Part shown: one piece after another, positions 7,064 through 12,929 of the stretch | Layout of the letters: every line of letters begins with the position of its first letter | Numbering within the stretch: the first letter of the stretch is position 1 | Origin: Deltaproteobacteria bacterium | GTDB taxonomy: Bacteria > Desulfobacterota > Desulfobacteria > Desulfobacterales > SURF-7 | Length of the DNA stretch: 15,362 nt | Assembly (NCBI GenBank): GCA_019307665.1 | Contig: JAFDJC010000121.1 | Coordinates: forward strand, 1-15,362 | Reading direction: 5' to 3' | The notes under the pieces: generated by a model | Databases searched by the model: none | What the model was told of the DNA's origin: nothing | What the model saw: the letters and a program-made list of their open reading frames with translations, nothing else | Made by a program: the position numbers and the translations under genes

Positions 7064-8137
7064 GTGGGATTCTGGAATTATAGGGAAGAGTTGAGTAATG
7101 CTAATCGTTTGAGGCGTTCATACTATGAACTTTTAAGAGATGAACTTGATCATTTTCTTCTGCAGTATGCTCTCACAAATTCATATAAAAACTTCAGAGC
7201 AAACAATATTCAATATCCATTTGTGGAACGACGAGAACTAAAGCCCCGTGCCAGAATTCCGGATTTGGAATATAAACATCAAAATGCTTTTCTTGTAATA
7301 TTTACGGAAGATACAATTCCCGATGTTCATAAAAAGTATATCCGGTTTCTTGAGGTGAACAAAACAACCAAAAAAAATCTTCTGCTTTCAAAAACACTTT
7401 CCCTTGAAAAAGAATTCGATAGAACGCAAAAGTTTCTTGAGTCGGCTCATTTTTTTAATTTCATTGGAGACCTTCTACCGGTTGACTATGCCCTGCTGAT
7501 CCAGAGAGAACCGATTTCAGGCAAAAACAGGTATTCTATTTCTCATTATCACGTACGTATTGACTGGCCGATTGCTAACGCTGCCGAAGACCTGGCACGC
7601 AGGCTCCGCTATATCTCAAAGGATATTTATGAAAAGGGCGATAAATATGCCGAAGATATTCAGAAAAAGCTGTTTGAATATTACGGAATGCCCGTCATGG
7701 CAGGAGGAAGAAGAACAGCAGCGATTGTAGCAGCACAGTATTTCAGACAAATCCCATGCATAACAACTGTTTATGCGGGAAGCAGTGAATCAAGGGCGCT
7801 TTTACGCATTTCAGAAAGAGGGGTTTCAAAAGCCGTACTGGTAAAACTTTCAAAAAGGGAAATTATAAAAATCTCCGAAGAAAATAACATATCACCACAA
7901 ACCTTTACCAAAAACTATGTCATAGCAGCAGAAGGCAAAAACAGAAAAGATGCACAGGCTGTCTGCATTTTTTTAGCTACCTACTGGAACACAGAACATG
8001 CAAGGCCGCCTGACGACCGTAAATTAAGGGAAATAAAACCGGACCCATATTGGATCACGGTGGATGGGCAGCATCTGCTTCCCAAGCCGGGGATATGGAG
8101 ATACCCGCCTATACCTCTAAACCTTATTTACGCTTAA
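7064..8137 (+). CDS. Protein of unknown function, 357 residues
   Basis: I do not recognise this family. The start is a GTG at 7064, supported by AGGAGAGG at 7053-7060. The protein is soluble-looking and rich in Lys, Arg, Tyr and Phe, with no signal peptide or membrane helix. It begins with a charged helical stretch (about 1-60) and has a beta-rich segment around NAFLVIFTEDTIPDVHKKYI (73-92). The middle, about residues 155-200, contains ISHYHVRIDWPIANAAEDL and then a long helical run. A small-residue loop, MPVMAGGRRTAAIVAAQYF, could be a ligand- or nucleic-acid-binding site. The C-terminus is proline-rich (KPGIWRYPPIPLNLIYA). It has its own promoter, stands next to a toxin-antitoxin pair, and its stop overlaps that of argA by 4 nt. 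The base composition does not stand out. No catalytic motif can be assigned with confidence. Confidence 0.88.
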   Translation: MGFWNYREELSNANRLRRSYYELLRDELDHFLLQYALTNSYKNFRANNIQYPFVERRELKPRARIPDLEYKHQNAFLVIFTEDTIPDVHKKYIRFLEVNKTTKKNLLLSKTLSLEKEFDRTQKFLESAHFFNFIGDLLPVDYALLIQREPISGKNRYSISHYHVRIDWPIANAAEDLARRLRYISKDIYEKGDKYAEDIQKKLFEYYGMPVMAGGRRTAAIVAAQYFRQIPCITTVYAGSSESRALLRISERGVSKAVLVKLSKREIIKISEENNISPQTFTKNYVIAAEGKNRKDAQAVCIFLATYWNTEHARPPDDRKLREIKPDPYWITVDGQHLLPKPGIWRYPPIPLNLIYA

Positions 8138-8592
8138 AACTGCAGCCTTTTAATCATGGCCGTCTCATCACAATCAGGGAATTTTATGCAAAGTATACAG
8201 TCTGCCCATATTTTCAACGGCAGCTCTGATCTATCTGTTATTTCAAACCCAAATCTTTTGAAAAAGTCAGGCCTGTACGTAAGTGTAAACACGTTCTGAA
8301 TGTTAGAAGACTCTGCTTCGGAAAGCGCCGCTTCCACAAGCATTGAACCTGTTCTGTTTCCCTGGTGTTCTTCTGCCACGGCAAGAGAACGTATCTCGGC
8401 AAGATTTTCCCAGCAGAATTGAAGGGCGCAGCAGCCTGCAATACTGCCATCATCACACACAAAAACAAAAAAATCCCTCAGGTGATCGTAAAGTTTGCTC
8501 AACGGCCGAGCCAGCAATTCACCCTTTTGACTATAATTGTCAAGCAATCGGTAAATCGCTTTTACATCCTCTATACCGGCTTTTCTTATCAT
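8134..8592 (-). CDS. argA: GNAT N-acetyltransferase, short ArgA-type N-acetylglutamate synthase
   Basis: GNAT acetyltransferase of 152 residues, resembling the short, stand-alone N-acetylglutamate synthases (Mycobacterium type). These acetylate glutamate with acetyl-CoA in the first step of arginine synthesis. Shared features are IRKAGIEDVKAIYRLLDNY at the N-terminus, GCCALQFCWENLAEIRSLAV (53-72), the CoA-binding loop that follows, VFTLTYRPDFFKRFGFE (101-117), and a Cys-rich tail with C132, C135 and C141. The CoA loop reads HQGNRTG, so Arg80 stands where the Q/R-x-x-G-x-G consensus has its first glycine. The start overlaps the amidohydrolase stop as ATGA, a sign of coupling. The 3' end overlaps the converging unknown gene by 4 nt. 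Another GNAT substrate cannot be excluded. Confidence 0.8.
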   Translation of the reverse strand: MIRKAGIEDVKAIYRLLDNYSQKGELLARPLSKLYDHLRDFFVFVCDDGSIAGCCALQFCWENLAEIRSLAVAEEHQGNRTGSMLVEAALSEAESSNIQNVFTLTYRPDFFKRFGFEITDRSELPLKIWADCILCIKFPDCDETAMIKRLQF

Positions 8593-9398
8593 TTGTTATT
8601 TTCCCTGTCTAATATTCCAAGCAAATTGGCGGCGTTTTCCCCGAGAAGTTTAGCCCGATCATCTTCCGGGAGGCCCTCTTTTTCAATCTCTTGAAAATAC
8701 CTTGATGGCTTAAGCAAGGGATAATCGCTCCCAAAAAGAATTTTATCTTTCCCGGCAAGCAAAAGAGCCGAACGATAGATTTTTGTATTATATAAAAAAG
8801 GAGAGGCCGCTGTATCATAATATACATTTTTTAAAGTATTTTTAACTTCCTTTTTTAAATGCATATAGAAAAAAATTCCGCCCCCCCAGTGCGCCAGAAC
8901 CAAATTATTGTCAGGAAAATATTGATGCCCTACAGGTTCATTGGTATGGATAAGGATCGGCACTTCTTTTTCAAGGCACAGGGCCATCAGCGGTTCAAGG
9001 TTTTCGATGGTATCCTGATCTATTCCTGAATTGTAAAATGCCAGTTCTCCCACCCCTGAAAGGCCGGCCTCAAGACACCTTTCAACTTCATCCGCAGCAC
9101 CATGCCATGATGGATCAACACAACAAAATCCTTTTAATTGTTCAGGATATTTTCCCACTGACGCAATAATATAGTCGTTATGCATCCTGGCAGTATCGGG
9201 ATTCTTCCATGGAAAACCGAAAACAATAGAAATATCCACACCTTCTTCACTCATAACCGAGACAATATCATCAGCACCTGCAAGTTTTGATTTTTCGGAA
9301 TTATACAAAAGCTTAAACGCCGGTTCACCTGTAAAAAATTTTTCCCGATTTTTCCGAATTGTTTCAGGAAAAATATGGGTGTGAAAATCAATGATCAT
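8589..9398 (-). CDS. Amidohydrolase-family (Amidohydro_2) metal-dependent hydrolase
   Basis: TIM-barrel metal-dependent hydrolase or decarboxylase-like protein of 269 residues; the substrate is unknown. Probable metal and active-site residues are H6 and H8 (DFHTH), E118 (GELAFY), H151 (HTNEP), H170 (AHWGGG) and D225 (FGSDYPL). The C-terminal FGSDYPLLKPSRYF and the LLGENAANLLG ending are typical of the Amidohydro_2 family. The ATG at 9398 has a modest AGGG nine bases upstream. Its stop overlaps the argA start by 4 nt, so both are probably made from one message. Compared with homologues as I remember them, about 20 residues appear to be missing between HTNEPVGHQY and FPDNNLVLAHW. This is a possible internal deletion, though every expected ligand is retained. 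Confidence 0.88.
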   Translation of the reverse strand: MIIDFHTHIFPETIRKNREKFFTGEPAFKLLYNSEKSKLAGADDIVSVMSEEGVDISIVFGFPWKNPDTARMHNDYIIASVGKYPEQLKGFCCVDPSWHGAADEVERCLEAGLSGVGELAFYNSGIDQDTIENLEPLMALCLEKEVPILIHTNEPVGHQYFPDNNLVLAHWGGGIFFYMHLKKEVKNTLKNVYYDTAASPFLYNTKIYRSALLLAGKDKILFGSDYPLLKPSRYFQEIEKEGLPEDDRAKLLGENAANLLGILDRENNK

Positions 9399-9403
9399 CG
9401 TCT

Positions 9404-9478
9404 TTACCCTGTTTTATCCACGCTTAAAATTATGAGAACGCGGCATATCGCAATTTTCATACTCACAAGATCTGTCAT
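9404..9478 (-). CDS. Possible 24-codon leader ORF upstream of the amidohydrolase
   Basis: Mini-ORF MTDLVSMKIAICRVLIILSV plus four residues, starting at ATG 9478. GAGGA (9488-9484) lies five bases ahead as a good Shine-Dalgarno, and the stop falls 5 nt before the amidohydrolase ATG. Its position and spacing would allow reinitiation or coupling. The sequence is hydrophobic and has no recognised family. A perfect TATAAT (9501-9496) stands upstream, but I find no convincing -35. It may be chance. Confidence 0.3.
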   Translation of the reverse strand: MTDLVSMKIAICRVLIILSVDKTG

Positions 9479-9511
9479 ACACGTCCTCTGGTCTAATTAT
9501 AAAAAGCTTTA

Positions 9512-9539
9512 TTGACTAATGGAATTATTCCTATAAAAT
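9512..9539 (+). promoter_or_regulatory. Sigma-70-type promoter of the signalling operon
   Basis: TTGACT (9512-9517), a 16-bp spacer and TAAAAT (9534-9539) face the 9651 gene. This implies a leader of about 105 nt, ending in CAGGAG (9637-9642) ahead of the ATG. It is the best candidate between the two divergent operons. Confidence 0.5.
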
Positions 9540-9650
9540 AAAACATACGTCAATTGAAAACTCTATTCATTTCTTATAACATTATTATCTGATTTTTTAC
9601 ATTGGTTCATTTGCAAACGATCAATTTTTTTTGCGCTCAGGAGAAAACAG

Positions 9651-10199
9651 ATGTATTTTGAAAAATCCGGTCGAGAGAATACAGACCAAACACTTGCCGC
9701 AGCATTTGCCCGTGGGAAAGCGCTCGGATTAAACGAAGTGATTGTAGCGTCGACAACAGGCGAGACAGCCTTCAGAGCTATTGAAGTCTTTAAAGGATTT
9801 ACGGTGACAATCGTCACTTATCATTGTGGCTTCAGAGAGCCTTTTAAAAAGGTAATGCCTGATGAAATACAGAAAGGCCTCATTGAAAAAGGTACCCGGG
9901 TAATATCTGCAACTCATGCGCTGTCCGGGGTAGAAAGATCAATCTTTAAAAAATATTCCGGGAGCCATCCTGTCCTTCTGATAGCAGATACCTTGCGACT
10001 TTTTGGGCAAGGGGTCAAAGTGGCTGTTGAAATATCTGTGATGGCTGCAGATGCAGGTGCATTGACAGGCAATGACGTCATTTCTATCGGAGGAACCGGC
10101 AAAGGAGCGGATGCAGCACTGGTTCTGAAACCTGCCGGCCAGTCAGATTTTTTCGACATGCATATTAAGGAAATTATCTGCAAACCAGGCGTGTGGTAA
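9651..10199 (+). CDS. Stand-alone pyruvate kinase C-terminal-like (PK_C) domain protein
   Basis: A 182-residue protein resembling the free-standing pyruvate-kinase alpha/beta-domain proteins, such as Archaeoglobus AF0103 as I remember it. Those share only the C-terminal, regulatory fold of pyruvate kinase and lack the catalytic barrel. Matching stretches are YFEKSGRENTDQTL (2-15), VIVASTTGETAFRAIEVFKG (30-49), VTIVTYHCGF (52-61), ATHALSGVERSI (87-98), EISVMAADAGAL (127-138), ISIGGTGKGADAALVLKPA (144-162) and FFDMHIKEIIC (167-177). In pyruvate kinase this fold binds effectors, and conserved Gly, Ser and Thr residues here could bind a phosphate or nucleotide. That is inference; no enzymatic activity is established. 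CAGGAG precedes the ATG. It is the first gene of a signalling operon, 11 nt before the Hpt gene. Confidence 0.85.
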   Translation: MYFEKSGRENTDQTLAAAFARGKALGLNEVIVASTTGETAFRAIEVFKGFTVTIVTYHCGFREPFKKVMPDEIQKGLIEKGTRVISATHALSGVERSIFKKYSGSHPVLLIADTLRLFGQGVKVAVEISVMAADAGALTGNDVISIGGTGKGADAALVLKPAGQSDFFDMHIKEIICKPGVW

Positions 10200-10210
10200 A
10201 AGGAGAGACA

Positions 10211-10522
10211 ATGGACTTGCTGGAACTGGGCTCCAAGTTGGGGCTTGATAAAAATGAATTCAAAGAACTTGTTAAATTTTTTTTAGACAGCGCAGCTTCA
10301 GATATTCAAAAAATCAGGAGTGCCTGTCAAAAAGGTGATGGAGAGACAGCGGCAGCCTCAGCACATTCGTTAAAAGGTGCCTCCGGAAATCTTGGTTTTT
10401 TAGACATACATGAACTGGCAAAAAAGGCGGAAACCGATTCCGGAAACAGTAATTTTGATGAGTGCGAAACCGTCTCTTCAATGATTGAAGAAAAGCTTGA
10501 GCAAATTAAAAAAAGTTTTTAA
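10211..10522 (+). CDS. Histidine phosphotransfer (Hpt) domain protein
   Basis: A single-domain Hpt of 103 residues. Hpt proteins form four-helix bundles and shuttle phosphate between a hybrid histidine kinase and a response regulator through one histidine. The signature AHSLKGASGNLGF places the phospho-accepting residue at H52. I choose the ATG at 10211 over a GTG at 10193 because AGGAGAG (10201-10207) lies just before it and the GTG would overlap the previous gene. No partner kinase is in the window, so it must be fed by a kinase encoded elsewhere. The next gene, 8 nt downstream, begins with a receiver domain, its probable phosphate acceptor or donor. The arrangement resembles HptB and HsbR of Pseudomonas aeruginosa. 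Confidence 0.93.
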   Translation: MDLLELGSKLGLDKNEFKELVKFFLDSAASDIQKIRSACQKGDGETAAASAHSLKGASGNLGFLDIHELAKKAETDSGNSNFDECETVSSMIEEKLEQIKKSF

Positions 10523-10530
10523 AGGTAGCT

Positions 10531-11652
10531 ATGGACGTACAACAGCATCTCTCAATTCTTGCGGTGGATGACAATCCGACAAACCTGGAACTGCTCAAAA
10601 TGACCCTTTCAAAGGAAGGCTACTGTGTCATTCCTGCATCAAACGGCCCATCTGCAAGAAACATTGCGGCTGAAAAAAAGCCGGACCTTATCCTTCTTGA
10701 TATTAAAATGCCCGGTGAAGATGGTTTTGAAGTCATAAAAAAACTTAAAACAAACCCAAGCACTGCAGGTATTCCCGTTATATTCCTGACAGGTGTGAGT
10801 GAAATTGATGCCAAGCTTTCCGGCTTTGAGCTTGGCGCAGTCGATTATATTACCAAACCTTTCCATCCAATGGAAGTCATCGCAAGGGTAAGGCTTCACT
10901 TAAAACTTTCAATCGCAACCAACTCACTGATTGCCCAGCAAGCACGAAAATTAAGAGAAGTCTCTGAGGCTCAAACCGGGATGTTGACAACCCCGAAAAT
11001 GCAGCCGGAAGCAAGGTTTGGCGTATATTATCTGACGCTCCATGAGGCTGGTGGAGACTTTTATGAAGTTCTGTCTGTTTCAGAAGGAATTTTTGGATAT
11101 TTCGTAGCGGATTTTTCAGGCCACGATATAAAAACAAGCTATTTAACAGCATCTGTTAAGGCACTTTTAAAACAGAACTGCTCTCCGGTTTATCATCCGG
11201 TTGAAAGTATGAGGATGATGAATGAAGTGCTGGTGGGAATTCTTCCAGAAGGAAAATACCTGACCGCTTGTTATATCCGTTTGAACCGCAAAGCCGGACA
11301 CATGACAATTATCAATGCAGGCCATCCGCCTCCAATATATATCCCGAAAAAAGGAGAGCCTCAACTGCTTGAAATGAATGGCGATGTAATCGGGATCTTT
11401 AAAGACGTATTTTTCATGCAAAAAAAGATACAAGTATCTCCAGGTGATAGGTTCTATCTTTACTCTGACGGCCTGATTGAGTCTGCAGAAAAAAAAATTG
11501 TCTGGACAAAAGGATCAGAAAATTTGATAGCGGCATGCCGGGATGCCGGTGATGTTTTGATTGAAAAAGCGCCTGAAAAAATAGCCAAACAGATGATGGG
11601 TCAAAATCATCAGGCTGAAGATGATGTCGTAGTTCTAGGATGTGAGATATAA
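10531..11652 (+). CDS. Response regulator with SpoIIE/RsbU-type PP2C phosphatase output
   Basis: A 373-residue two-domain regulator. Residues 7-125 are a receiver: acidic pocket AVDDN, phospho-acceptor D57 in LLDIKMPGEDG, T87 in FLTG and K109 in YITKPF. A coiled linker (about 126-150) leads to a SpoIIE/PP2C serine phosphatase domain. Its likely Mn2+ or Mg2+ ligands are D176 in AGGDFYE, D194 in VADFSGHDI, D313 in YSDGLIE and D364/D365 in AEDDVVV; AGHPPP sits at 263-268. The usual GHG reads GHD here. In RsbU-type systems such a phosphatase dephosphorylates a STAS anti-anti-sigma protein when the receiver is phosphorylated. The architecture matches the first two domains of Pseudomonas HsbR, whose kinase domain would correspond to the next gene. 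No STAS substrate is nearby. Confidence 0.94.
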   Translation: MDVQQHLSILAVDDNPTNLELLKMTLSKEGYCVIPASNGPSARNIAAEKKPDLILLDIKMPGEDGFEVIKKLKTNPSTAGIPVIFLTGVSEIDAKLSGFELGAVDYITKPFHPMEVIARVRLHLKLSIATNSLIAQQARKLREVSEAQTGMLTTPKMQPEARFGVYYLTLHEAGGDFYEVLSVSEGIFGYFVADFSGHDIKTSYLTASVKALLKQNCSPVYHPVESMRMMNEVLVGILPEGKYLTACYIRLNRKAGHMTIINAGHPPPIYIPKKGEPQLLEMNGDVIGIFKDVFFMQKKIQVSPGDRFYLYSDGLIESAEKKIVWTKGSENLIAACRDAGDVLIEKAPEKIAKQMMGQNHQAEDDVVVLGCEI

Positions 11653-11662
11653 GAGTAATCAG

Positions 11663-12100
11663 ATGCAAGACAAAAACAAATTTGAAATATCAAAAAGCGA
11701 AAAACAGCTTTCCATTTCCTTTTCCTCTTCAATGGACAATATTGATAGAATTGATAAAGAAACCCGAAAGTTACTTGAAAAAGAATTGAGTGATTCACAA
11801 ATTTTTGCAGTAAGCCTCAGTATGCGAGAAGGCCTGACCAATGCGATTAAACACGGGCACCGCTCAGATTCCGACAAAATTATACAGTACACACTTACCT
11901 CAAAAGAGGATAAGCTGATTATTGAAATTGAAGATCAGGGAGAGGGATTTGACTGGAGAAAAAATAGAAAGAAAAAACCGAATCCGGAATTAGATCATGG
12001 CCGAGGTCTGACTATTATTAGTGAATACTGCTCTGAATATAGTTATAATGAAAAAGGAAATAAGCTGAAAATGACCATTCACAAATCTGCAACAAAATAA
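11663..12100 (+). CDS. RsbW/SpoIIAB-like HATPase serine kinase
   Basis: A GHKL ATPase of 145 residues of the anti-sigma-factor kinase type (HATPase_c_2). Motifs are the N-box EGLTNAIKHGH with N60, the G1 box EDQGEGFDW with D91, and the G2 box HGRGLTII (112-119). Like RsbW or the C-terminal domain of HsbR, it probably phosphorylates a STAS-domain partner and may bind a sigma factor; neither partner is encoded here. I prefer the ATG at 11663, although its Shine-Dalgarno (AAGAG) is weak. A GTG at 11642 would overlap the phosphatase gene and add seven residues. It is the last gene of the operon and ends 17 bp from the converging receiver gene, with no visible terminator between them. Confidence 0.9.
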   Translation: MQDKNKFEISKSEKQLSISFSSSMDNIDRIDKETRKLLEKELSDSQIFAVSLSMREGLTNAIKHGHRSDSDKIIQYTLTSKEDKLIIEIEDQGEGFDWRKNRKKKPNPELDHGRGLTIISEYCSEYSYNEKGNKLKMTIHKSATK

Positions 12101-12117
12101 AATGCTGCACTTCCCCG

Positions 12118-12522
12118 TCATGTGTTTTCCTTTGCAACATGTTTTGTCTGCCATCGTTTGACTTTGTCAAACGCATCTTCCGCAGCCACAAATAAGGTTT
12201 TCAAGTCAACCGGTTTTGTAAAATAGTCTTCAAACCCGGCATCACGACAATCTGCCAGTTCAAAGTCAGATGCAAAACCGGTAATCGCATAGGCTATCGC
12301 CATTGGATTGGCATCCCGTATCTGGCTGCAAAGCTCCAGGCCGTTCATGCCCGGCAGTTTTAAATCAAGAAACATTACAAATATCTTTTGATCATTTAAT
12401 ATGGCAAGTGCTTCCTCACCGCTTTCAGCACATACAACCGTATAGCCTTCTCTGTTAAGAGCTTTTTCCAGCATATCGCGAATCATTTTTTCATCGTCTA
12501 CAACCAGTATTCTTTTTTCCAT
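12118..12522 (-). CDS. Single-domain response regulator (receiver only)
   Basis: A CheY-like receiver of 134 residues without an output domain. Visible residues are the acidic pocket VVDDE (D9, D10), phospho-acceptor D53 in MFLDLKLPGMNG, T81 in AITGFAS and K103 in YFTKPVD. A short charged tail (KVKRWQTKHVAKENT) follows. The ATG at 12522 is preferred because AGGAA lies five bases before it; a TTG at 12549 would add nine residues. It converges on the Hpt/phosphatase/kinase operon and could exchange phosphate with that Hpt, competing with the receiver of the phosphatase. This is inference. I find no convincing promoter upstream, and the 3' ends of the two units are only 17 bp apart. Confidence 0.93.
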   Translation of the reverse strand: MEKRILVVDDEKMIRDMLEKALNREGYTVVCAESGEEALAILNDQKIFVMFLDLKLPGMNGLELCSQIRDANPMAIAYAITGFASDFELADCRDAGFEDYFTKPVDLKTLFVAAEDAFDKVKRWQTKHVAKENT

Positions 12523-12671
12523 GGCGATTCCTGTAAAGTTCCAGATCAAAATTACGTGTTTGACAACTTATTGTTTCGGCAATGAATAAAGTTGCCGGAT
12601 CAGAATATTATTTTGACTTTTTTACGGTAGGGTCATTTTTATCATATGAATTTTTTTGACGCAAGAAAAAG

Positions 12672-12687
12672 TTTAGCTTTTTAGCTT
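12672..12687. repeat. Tandem 8-bp repeat abutting a -35 box
   Basis: Two perfect copies of TTTAGCTT (12672-12679 and 12680-12687), the second running into TTGACA of the promoter at 12686. It is a possible regulator binding site and could equally be chance in AT-rich DNA. Confidence 0.4.
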
Positions 12688-12715
12688 GACAATCATCCGC
12701 ATTACGATCTATATT
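12686..12715 (+). promoter_or_regulatory. Sigma-70-type promoter of the PilZ gene
   Basis: A perfect TTGACA (12686-12691), an 18-bp spacer and TATATT (12710-12715). Transcription should start near 12722, giving an unusually long leader of about 208 nt before the PilZ ATG. Confidence 0.65.
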
Positions 12716-12721
12716 TTAATA

Positions 12722-12916
12722 AATCTGCATGCGGAATTTTCATTTTCGTTCAATGGTTCGCCTTCTCATTTCTTTGGTCGCTTATGTGGTAGTTCATCTG
12801 GTGACCCATCTGGGCGAAGAGCTGAAATTATCTTATCTTTTGTTGCTCTGCTAAACTTGTGAATAACCCTTTTTGTATTGCATGCAGTCCTTGGGATGCT
12901 TCACTTTTTTTTAATC
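12722..12916 (+). promoter_or_regulatory. Long 5' leader, possibly structured, of the PilZ gene
   Basis: This stretch has no convincing gene. CTGCATGC (12725-12732) pairs perfectly with GCATGCAG (12880-12887), and two G-U pairs extend the stem inward, closing nearly the whole leader. Nested inside are TTCGCC (12757-12762) with GGCGAA (12813-12818), GGTC (12776-12779) with GACC (12803-12806), and AGAGC (12818-12822) with GCTCT (12845-12849); the second and fourth helices share base 12818. A 41-codon ORF with a hydrophobic middle (12729-12854) overlaps this but has no Shine-Dalgarno. I do not see the conserved cores of the known c-di-GMP riboswitches. Confidence 0.35.
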
Positions 12917-12929
12917 AAGGAGGTGTAAC

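Noticed and set aside
12101..12117. Terminator between the convergent HATPase and receiver genes
   Set aside because: Only 17 bp with no inverted repeat.
12550..12680. Promoter for the leftward receiver gene
   Set aside because: TTGCGT-N17-TAAAAA and TTGTCA without a -10 were the best candidates; neither is convincing enough to list.
12722..12916. c-di-GMP riboswitch (GEMM-I or GEMM-II) in front of the PilZ gene
   Set aside because: The gene function made this attractive, but I cannot find the conserved cores or tetraloop-receptor pattern. Only generic helices are visible.
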